This document shows positions 1 to 6,000 of a stretch of 7,040 nucleotides of DNA, in pieces. A program made the position numbers and the translations under genes. Below the pieces are notes generated by a model. It had not been told where the DNA came from, did not search any database, and was given only the letters and a program-made list of their open reading frames with translations. Origin of the DNA: Candidatus Tayloriibacteriota bacterium (lineage in GTDB: Bacteria > Patescibacteriota > Minisyncoccia > Phycocordibacterales > PALSA-1337). Position 1 is the first letter of the stretch. Every line of letters starts with the position of its first letter. The stretch lies in contig JAHFMB010000051.1 in the NCBI GenBank assembly GCA_023269245.1, forward strand, positions 1 to 7,040. Reading direction: 5' to 3'.

Positions 1-15
1 AAGAAAGCTAGAAAT

Positions 16-44
16 AAGATACAACCGAGGGTATACAAAGTCAA
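16..44 (-). promoter_or_regulatory. Candidate promoter firing left, out of the window
   Basis: On the minus strand TTGACT (39-44, five of six matches to the -35 consensus) is followed after exactly 17 bases by TATCTT (16-21, four of six to the -10 consensus). It begins one base beyond the stop codon of the large surface-protein gene, so it would drive a gene lying to the left of the window. No terminator hairpin is visible between that stop and this element, so read-through from the surface-protein gene is also possible. The match could be chance. Confidence 0.35.
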
Positions 45-45
45 G

Positions 46-1983
46 TTACCGCACGACTGTCGCTTGACCTTCCCTATAGGCGGGATCCGTACTAAATCGG
101 GTAGTAAGGTACTCCTGCTGGCTCTGGAGCTGCGCGCCGGTAAAATTATCGACTGCAGTGAGCGACGCCTGGTTCACCAATGTCGGTGACTGATCGGCCT
201 GATTGATGCTCGGCTGAAACGAGATTTGGAAATTGACCTCGCGCCGTCGAGATGCGCTTACCGTGTATGTATGTATGTTGCCAATATCCCACGTTACCAA
301 TCCACTGTCTTCGTCATAGCTCACCTGCTCCGACTGTGGACTGACTGCCTTCAACCACTTTACATACGGCGGTAGCGTCGCGGTGACTTTTGCATTACCT
401 ACGGCGCTTGTTGTATTGTCGACAGTCCAAACCACCGTATACGTCGTCGGCTGTTCCACCTTCGGTGGCACTTGCCCACTATTCACAAACGGACCAACGC
501 TACGCACAACACGCCCGCTCAACGTAACATTCGAAGAAACGCGCGTCGTGCGGACAACAGCCGAGCTTAGATTTTGCGGGACATTGGACTCTTGGGTTCG
601 TTCGCCCGCAACCCCGGCGGTGATAACCACCATTGGGTTGACCACTGGGTTAGTCGGCGTACTTTTGTCAACAGGAATAATATCGAATGAGACCGTGCCC
701 GTCTGTCCGGCACCCACCGAAGCCAGTTCCGGAGTAGTTTTTTGATTCCATACGATTTGATTGTTCGCCGAATCAAAGTAGCCCTGGTCGGGTTGGACGG
801 CGGTCTTGTCATACGCAGAACCGCTCAATTTTGCCGTAATGACTACATTCGAAACGGCTGCCGGCAGATTATTAAACCATGATATCGTAGCGCGCTCATG
901 CCGGCCAAACTGGCCGATATAATCATTTGGAGATGAATCATTGTCGATATCAATGCCAAGCGAAATAAAAGGCTTTTGGATCGTGAGTGCTTGATCGGCT
1001 GACATGTATTGCGTGCCGATGGTCTTCGGATCGGTTAAACTCTGTGCGCCGGCTGAAAATCTGAATACGCGCGTTTCGCTATCCTCGCCCTGGATACGGC
1101 CATGGATAGTGACTATCCGCTCTGCACCAGGTGGTATATCCCCTATTTTCCAGGTTACATTGTCACTCATGGGCTTGATAGATGCGGACATGAACGTAAA
1201 ACCAAATGGGTAACTCCCTTTGAGGAGCACATTCTTGAGAACATCGGCTGAATTTGAGCGCAGGCTTATTTTGAGATCAAACTCTTGGCCAGATGTAATC
1301 TCCTTAAACGAAGAGACCGTCAACAATATCGGCGATGAATTGATCAGCACTTCGTATGAGGTCTTCTTGGTAAAAAGCGTGGTCGACCCTTTGACTTTGT
1401 ATGTCACGCTGGCGCCAATCTGTTTTTGCAAATTTTCCTCGCCAAACATAATGGCACTGACTGTCTTTCGGGCAGTTCCACCCGCCGGAATATCCCCGAG
1501 CAACTCACGGAATGTTTTGAGTTCTTGCGTGGAATTTTTCGGGTCAGTTGTACCAGCGGGAAAATCAACCGCTAGATCTGCCGACTCAAGATCGACATTA
1601 TTTTTGTTGGTAACCTGAATATCAAACGAGACTGGGGCGCCGCCGGGGATGGAAACGGGACCACTAATATCGATGGTAATGTTATTGGCTGAAATAAGGT
1701 TGGATCCATTGAAAAAAAGATACGCGCCGATACCTACCGCCGCGATACAGAAAATGAGCGAGACAATCAATAATTTTGTAAAAAAAGACATAGAATGATC
1801 TTCGTATTGCTTGTTGAGAACAGGGTTTTCAATTGATTCCTGGTCCCCTCCCCAATTGGTCTGGACCGTGCTCTCGGTAGGAGAAAAGCGGAGTTTGCGG
1901 CGTGTGCGCACGTCGGGCGCCGAACGCGAGTAGAGCGATTTTTTCAATTCTTCAATGCGATTTTTGTCATCTGCTGGAGGCAC
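46..1983 (-). CDS. Membrane-anchored extracellular protein with Ig/DUF11-like repeat domains
   Basis: A 645-residue hypothetical surface protein. A charged cytoplasmic N-terminus (residues 1-68, containing EELKKSLYSR and a basic TRRKLR patch) is followed by one hydrophobic segment at about 69-91 and then about 550 residues that look extracellular: rich in Thr, Ser, Val and Asn, no cysteine after the membrane segment, beta-strand pattern. Roughly four beta-sandwich modules can be drawn (about 100-218, 219-339, 340-484, 485-645). Modules 1, 2 and 4 share a GDIPAGG / GDIPPGA / WDIGNI type strand, typical of DUF11 or Ig-like folds. No sortase motif, enzyme motif or second membrane segment is seen, so it is probably an N-terminal-anchored structural protein or adhesin. 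I chose the GTG start at 1983 because the upstream in-frame ATG (2055) lies before the promoter and overlaps the divergent gene. An SD-like AAAGGA is present but only one base from this GTG. ATG at 1791 (residue 65) is the alternative start. The specific function is unknown. Confidence 0.82.
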   Translation of the reverse strand: MPPADDKNRIEELKKSLYSRSAPDVRTRRKLRFSPTESTVQTNWGGDQESIENPVLNKQYEDHSMSFFTKLLIVSLIFCIAAVGIGAYLFFNGSNLISANNITIDISGPVSIPGGAPVSFDIQVTNKNNVDLESADLAVDFPAGTTDPKNSTQELKTFRELLGDIPAGGTARKTVSAIMFGEENLQKQIGASVTYKVKGSTTLFTKKTSYEVLINSSPILLTVSSFKEITSGQEFDLKISLRSNSADVLKNVLLKGSYPFGFTFMSASIKPMSDNVTWKIGDIPPGAERIVTIHGRIQGEDSETRVFRFSAGAQSLTDPKTIGTQYMSADQALTIQKPFISLGIDIDNDSSPNDYIGQFGRHERATISWFNNLPAAVSNVVITAKLSGSAYDKTAVQPDQGYFDSANNQIVWNQKTTPELASVGAGQTGTVSFDIIPVDKSTPTNPVVNPMVVITAGVAGERTQESNVPQNLSSAVVRTTRVSSNVTLSGRVVRSVGPFVNSGQVPPKVEQPTTYTVVWTVDNTTSAVGNAKVTATLPPYVKWLKAVSPQSEQVSYDEDSGLVTWDIGNIHTYTVSASRRREVNFQISFQPSINQADQSPTLVNQASLTAVDNFTGAQLQSQQEYLTTRFSTDPAYREGQATVVR

Positions 1984-2008
1984 ATCCTTTATTTTACTAT
2001 ACTTTAAG

Positions 2009-2014
2009 ATTATA
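2009..2014 (-). promoter_or_regulatory. -10 element of the surface-protein gene
   Basis: The minus strand reads a perfect TATAAT here. Transcription would start near 2002-2003, leaving a leader of about 20 bases before the GTG at 1983. No good -35 is visible at 16-18 bases; the closest is a weak TTGGTT with a 14-base spacer. The element shares four bases with the -10 of the divergent gene. Confidence 0.6.
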
Positions 2015-2016
2015 AT
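2011..2016 (+). promoter_or_regulatory. -10 element of the small plus-strand gene
   Basis: The plus strand reads a perfect TATAAT. The -35 position at 17-base spacing is TTTATT (1988-1993), a weak match. The expected start site near 2023 gives a leader of about 21 bases to the ATG at 2044. Together with the overlapping minus-strand element it forms the palindrome ATTATAAT (2009-2016). Confidence 0.6.
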
Positions 2017-2032
2017 GAATGTGAACCGAACC

Positions 2033-2037
2033 AAGGA
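2033..2037 (+). promoter_or_regulatory. Ribosome binding site of the small gene
   Basis: AAGGA with a 6-base spacer before the ATG at 2044 is the clearest Shine-Dalgarno site in the window. It fixes the start of the 79-residue gene and supports it being truly translated; neither ileS nor recO has a comparable site. Confidence 0.75.
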
Positions 2038-2043
2038 AAATCT

Positions 2044-2283
2044 ATGGCAAAACAATTAGCTCTTCCTCCTACTCTCGCCCGAATTAGGCCGGCGTATCCT
2101 CATGTGGTCAACTACGCAACCCGGGCCGATATATCAGCCGCTGCTGCAGCTGATGATGTCGAAAGAAAACTTGAAGCATCCGATGCGGCTGAGTCAAGGC
2201 GACTTGATCGCCACAAACGTCCCATTAACATCAAAGAAAACAACGCTTGGGCGAAGTTTTTATGGGAAGCCGGCCTTGGCTGA
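2044..2283 (+). CDS. Small alanine-rich hypothetical protein (79 aa)
   Basis: I do not recognise this protein. It has 79 residues with a proline- and hydrophobic-containing start (QLALPPTLARIRPAYP), an alanine-rich stretch likely to be helical (DISAAAAADDVERKLEASDAAES, about residues 29-51), a basic patch (RRLDRHKRP) and a C-terminal aromatic segment (NAWAKFLWEAGLG). There is no signal peptide, membrane segment, cysteine or zinc motif, so it is probably cytoplasmic. The case for a real gene is structural: a consensus -10 at 2011-2016, a good ribosome binding site at 2033-2037, and an intrinsic terminator starting 33 bases after the TGA, making a complete single-gene unit. It is divergent from the surface-protein gene and convergent with recO. 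The mix of acidic and basic helix suggests a protein- or nucleic-acid-binding role, but nothing proves one. A second open frame over 2102-2347 is a shadow without a ribosome binding site. Confidence 0.72.
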   Translation: MAKQLALPPTLARIRPAYPHVVNYATRADISAAAAADDVERKLEASDAAESRRLDRHKRPINIKENNAWAKFLWEAGLG

Positions 2284-2316
2284 TTCAGTTTTTACCGCAG
2301 TGTTTCCTGACTGCAA

Positions 2317-2343
2317 CCCGCACCTCGGTGCGGGAATTTTTTT
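2317..2343 (+). terminator. Rho-independent terminator of the small gene
   Basis: CCCGCAC (2317-2323) pairs perfectly with GTGCGGG (2328-2334) around a CTCG loop, followed by AA and seven T (2337-2343). A weaker hairpin, GCAGT (2297-2301) with ACTGC (2310-2314), lies just upstream. On the minus strand the same stem is not followed by a T-run, so it should stop plus-strand transcription only. Confidence 0.9.
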
Positions 2344-3016
2344 ATAAATGACTCTCCTTCAGCGCCTTATTGATATGCATATTCACTGTTTTTCTGTGCA
2401 CTACTGCCTCGTCGATTAATGTGATGGAGAATGGTTCATTGGAAAATTTCTCATCAATCCCTTTATCTGTACCAACATAGCCGAGTAGTTTTAATATACG
2501 AAAAACCGCCAATGATTCACCTGTGTGTGCTTGGTCAATAGATAATGAACGGTTTGTATACAAAAAACGAGCCATCAATTCTATTTCATTGAATAACTCG
2601 GAGTGAGCTTCCTCGCCATGAAGCAAGCGGCGCAGAAGAAGCGCAACACGGCTAATTATTTCCCTGCCCGTAGCCGTGTGGCGAGATCCAATTCCTTCTT
2701 CAGAAAAAGTGACTAATTTTTGGTCATTTTGTGACAAGCTGTCACCAACGCCTCTCGTCAATGAATCGCCTGATTTCAACGCAGGTAATTCGTTCGCGTT
2801 GGTCAATCGCCAAAACTCTTTGCCGCGCACAAAAGAAAATTCGCCAAACGAATATTCCTGTGAATGATAGCGAAGCTTTGATTTTTCCAATCGAATGCCC
2901 TGTGCGCTCGCCAGAACCAAGCCCAAATCACGAGTAAAAATAGACAAAAGCTTGCCAGCCTCTCCTCGGGGACGAGATTCGATAATAAAACCAGGAGTTG
3001 TATGGATGGCGTACAT
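2342..3016 (-). CDS. recO: DNA repair protein RecO, short cysteine-free form
   Basis: RecO helps load RecA on SSB-coated single-stranded DNA in the RecFOR recombination pathway and anneals complementary strands in the cytoplasm. The 224-residue product shows the RecO N-terminal OB-fold signature: MYAIHTTPGFIIES, then RGEAGKLLSIFTRDLGL and an ASAQGIRLEKSKLR segment (residues 1-50). A helical C-terminal half follows (LLLRRLLHGEEAHSELFNEI at 126-145, FRILKLLGYVG at 172-182) and the tail INKALKESHL. It is slightly shorter than usual RecO (about 240) and contains no cysteine, so the zinc module found in many bacterial RecO proteins is absent. Residues 82-116 look like a poorly conserved, Ser/Gly-rich linker insertion. 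The ATG at 3016 is chosen because the family begins there; longer in-frame starts lie inside ileS. It starts one base after the ileS stop (TAA-C-ATG) with no visible ribosome binding site, which suggests translational coupling in an ileS-recO operon. Confidence 0.88.
   Translation of the reverse strand: MYAIHTTPGFIIESRPRGEAGKLLSIFTRDLGLVLASAQGIRLEKSKLRYHSQEYSFGEFSFVRGKEFWRLTNANELPALKSGDSLTRGVGDSLSQNDQKLVTFSEEGIGSRHTATGREIISRVALLLRRLLHGEEAHSELFNEIELMARFLYTNRSLSIDQAHTGESLAVFRILKLLGYVGTDKGIDEKFSNEPFSITLIDEAVVHRKTVNMHINKALKESHL
2669..2773 (-). other. Linker insertion within RecO
   Basis: RecO residues 82-116, between the OB-fold and the helical domain, are rich in Ser, Gly, Asp and Thr and lack the hydrophobic pattern of both flanks. 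The DNA here contains a perfect 6-bp inverted repeat, GTGACA-AGC-TGTCAC (2731-2745), and a further copy of GTGAC at 2710-2714. It reads as a tolerated lineage-specific loop. Confidence 0.4.
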
Positions 3017-3017
3017 G

Positions 3018-6000
3018 TTACAAGCCAAGCTTGAACGGCATTTCTGCAATCGTGGTCGTTTCACCGGCAACCGCGCCAAACCTAATCTCTGAAATACCAC
3101 AGACTGCTTTGAGCTGCGCAGCATTGGTGTCTATGAGCTTCCTTCCTGTACCATCAGTTTCGACGTTGAGAACAGCTCGGTCAGCCACGTTGAGACCCCT
3201 CGCTTTGCGCAGGTCCTGTATTAGACGCATCAGTTCACGAACTGCACCCTCCTCTTTGAGGATTGGGGTGAGAGTTGTATCGAGCGTGTACACATCAGTC
3301 TCCGAAGCTGTGTCGAGAACGATCTCCTTAACATTTATTTCGTCCTTGAGAATTTCTTTGAGTTCATCCCAATACTTTATGGACTTACCTTCGTGCTTAA
3401 TTTTCAGCGTAAATGAGGCGAGAGGTTGACGAACATTTATCTTTGCTTCAGTACGCTTCATCAACCCGGCAGAAGCAATCGACCGAGCCATGGCCATATT
3501 GGCAACCAAGTCAGCATCCGCCTTTCCTCCTTCTGGCCATTTCTCTAGGTGCACACTCTCAAGATTCCCTCCCGCTTCTTGGTAGAGATACTCAGCAAAG
3601 AATGGCGTAAACGGTGCCATGACTTTTGCCAACGAAATGAGAACGTATTGAGTAACGGCAAGTGCTGCGGCCTTGTCTGTCGCAGCATCACTCTTGAATC
3701 GATCGCGCGAACGGCGCAGATACCACTGCGAGAGATCGGCGATAAAGTCACGTATCGAGCGGGTCGGTTCAAGAAATACGTACGAGTCCAAACCCCTGGT
3801 AACCGTCTCAATCATCTGATCCAGTCGTGCAATAATCCAACGATCAAGAATATGGCGTGATTGTATTTTTGTCGTTTGTGATTTGTAGTCTGCAGTTTGC
3901 GATGTGTAGTTTGTGTCTTGCTGATACATCTGATAGAACGAAAGAACGTTGCCCGCCAAGTTGAATACTTTCTTGACCATTTCATCAACCGTCTTTTCCT
4001 CAAAATTCTTTGAATCCCCCGGCTGGTTGACCGAGTACATCCAGAAACGCAGTGCGTCGGCACCATACTTGTCCATCATGCTCCACGGATCGACAATATT
4101 GCCGAGAGACTTTGACATCTTCTTGCCTTCACCATCGAGAATGTGTCCGAGGCAAATAACATTTTTGAACGCCTTGCCTTTACCCATGAGGACGCCGATA
4201 GCATGCAACGTATAGAACCAACCGCGTGTTTGGTCGATGGCTTCAGAAATAAAGTCGGCCGGATATGGAAATACCTTTTTCTTGAAGATACCTTTCGTCG
4301 GCGTATTAAAAGGATAATGGTCCTGGGCAAATGGCATAGCCCCCGAATCAAACCATACATCCATAACTTCTTTGACGCGCGACATAGTGCCGCCGCAGGA
4401 ACATGGCAGTGTGATTGCATCAATATGGGGTCGATGTAGATCAACTTCATAATCTGCGTTATGTGGAAGTATCGTGTAGTTGATCTGGGCAATTTCGGCA
4501 TTATCCAAGAAAAACCCCCTGTCCGCCTTGAGAATCATTGATTCCTGTTGGGTGGCGCCAAGAGCAGCGCAGGTAAGCATCCACAGCGGACTGTCATGAC
4601 TGACAATCAACACACGCTTCCCTTGATGTTTCTGTTCAATTTCTTCGAGGAACGCACCAACGCGCCTCTTAACTTCAAGACGGCTTTCGATCCCTTTCGA
4701 AGTTTTGGAGAAGAAATTGTCGTGTCCGGCAATCAGCTGGACAAATTCCGCGACAGGACGGCCTTCAAGTTCCCCCATCCCCATCTCTCGCAGACGGTCA
4801 TCAGTCACGATAATGGACTCCGGCAGCTTGCAGACCTGCGCAAAAAGTTTTGCCGTCTCTTGCGTTCGAACGAGCGGCGAGCAGTATATGACATCAACCT
4901 TCCCTTTGAATTTCTTCGCGGAGTCGAGCACCTCTTTCTTTCCCTTTTCAGTCAAATGATAAGGCTTGTCCGGATCAGAACTGAGGATGTTCAGCGCATT
5001 TTGTTCCGCCTCGCCATGACGCATGCAAAAATATTCGTTGTGAGATTTTGTGGCAATCTCCTCGATAGAGCCTACAACTTTTTTGCCGTGGCACGTATCG
5101 CAGACCCATACTGGCAGTGGTGTGCCCCAATAGCGCTCACGAGAAATAGCCCAGTCTTTGACCTCGTGCAGCCACTCGCCAAAACGACCTTCCTTGATGT
5201 GTGAGGGCTCCCAATTAATACCTTCATTTTCCCTGATAAGATCTTGACGCAATGACGACATCCTGATGTACCATGAGTCTCGGGCAAAATAGATGAGTGG
5301 CGTTTTGCATCGCCAGCAGAATGGATAGCTGTGTTCGTGCTTTTCCTTATGAAATAGAAGGCTCCCCGTCGGTCGGTTGGCGAGATCTTTGATGATGTCC
5401 ACCGCAGTTGCTTCGTCACGAACAAATTTTCCAGCAAGAAATCCCGCCTCCTTTTTAAAAGTTCCATCATCATTGACGAGGTGATATTTTGGTAGACCAA
5501 CCTTGGTTCCTAGATCGAAGTCGTCCTGTCCATACATAACTGCCGTGTGGACTATACCCGTTCCGTCAGTAGTGGTCACGAAATCAGCCGCATAGACTTT
5601 GTAGGCATTTTTCATTTTTTCCTTTTCTGCGCCAGAAATGTGGTCTTTCAAAAAAGGATAGAGGGGTTCGTATCCGAGACCGACGAGATCTTCACCTTTT
5701 ATAGTTGCAATGATTTTAGTATCCTTAAATTGTTCGGCGTATGCGGTCATACGATCCTTGGCAAGAATGTATCGTTCCGTGCCTAGTTCGACTGTCACAT
5801 ACTCTATCTTCTTCCCCACTGCCAATCCCACGTTTCCTGGAAGCGTCCATGGTGTCGTCGTCCACGCCAATAAAGATGTATTCTCCTGGCCAACAACGTT
5901 GAACTTGACCGTCACCGCCAAATCCTTCACATCCTGGTATCCTTGCGCCAGTTCATGTGATGAAAGACCGGTTCCACAACGTGGACACCACGGTACGACT

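Noticed and set aside
383..745. Plus-strand open frame of 120 residues opposite the surface-protein gene
   Set aside because: Its Thr/Val-rich translation simply reflects the complement of the Thr/Val-rich repeat domain; no expression signals. The same holds for the plus frame at 1220-1618.
2102..2347. Alternative plus-strand frame overlapping the small gene
   Set aside because: No ribosome binding site, and it runs through the terminator hairpin. The frame starting at 2044 has all the signals.
4395..5102. Phosphatase as a separate gene or an assembly chimera
   Set aside because: The frame is continuous, with IleRS sequence resuming exactly on both sides and no start, stop or ribosome binding site at the borders; a clean domain insertion explains it better.
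4548..5204. Plus-strand open frame of 218 residues opposite the phosphatase domain
   Set aside because: It lies wholly antisense to strongly conserved ileS codons, has no ribosome binding site or promoter, and its translation shows no domain pattern. It is a shadow of ileS.
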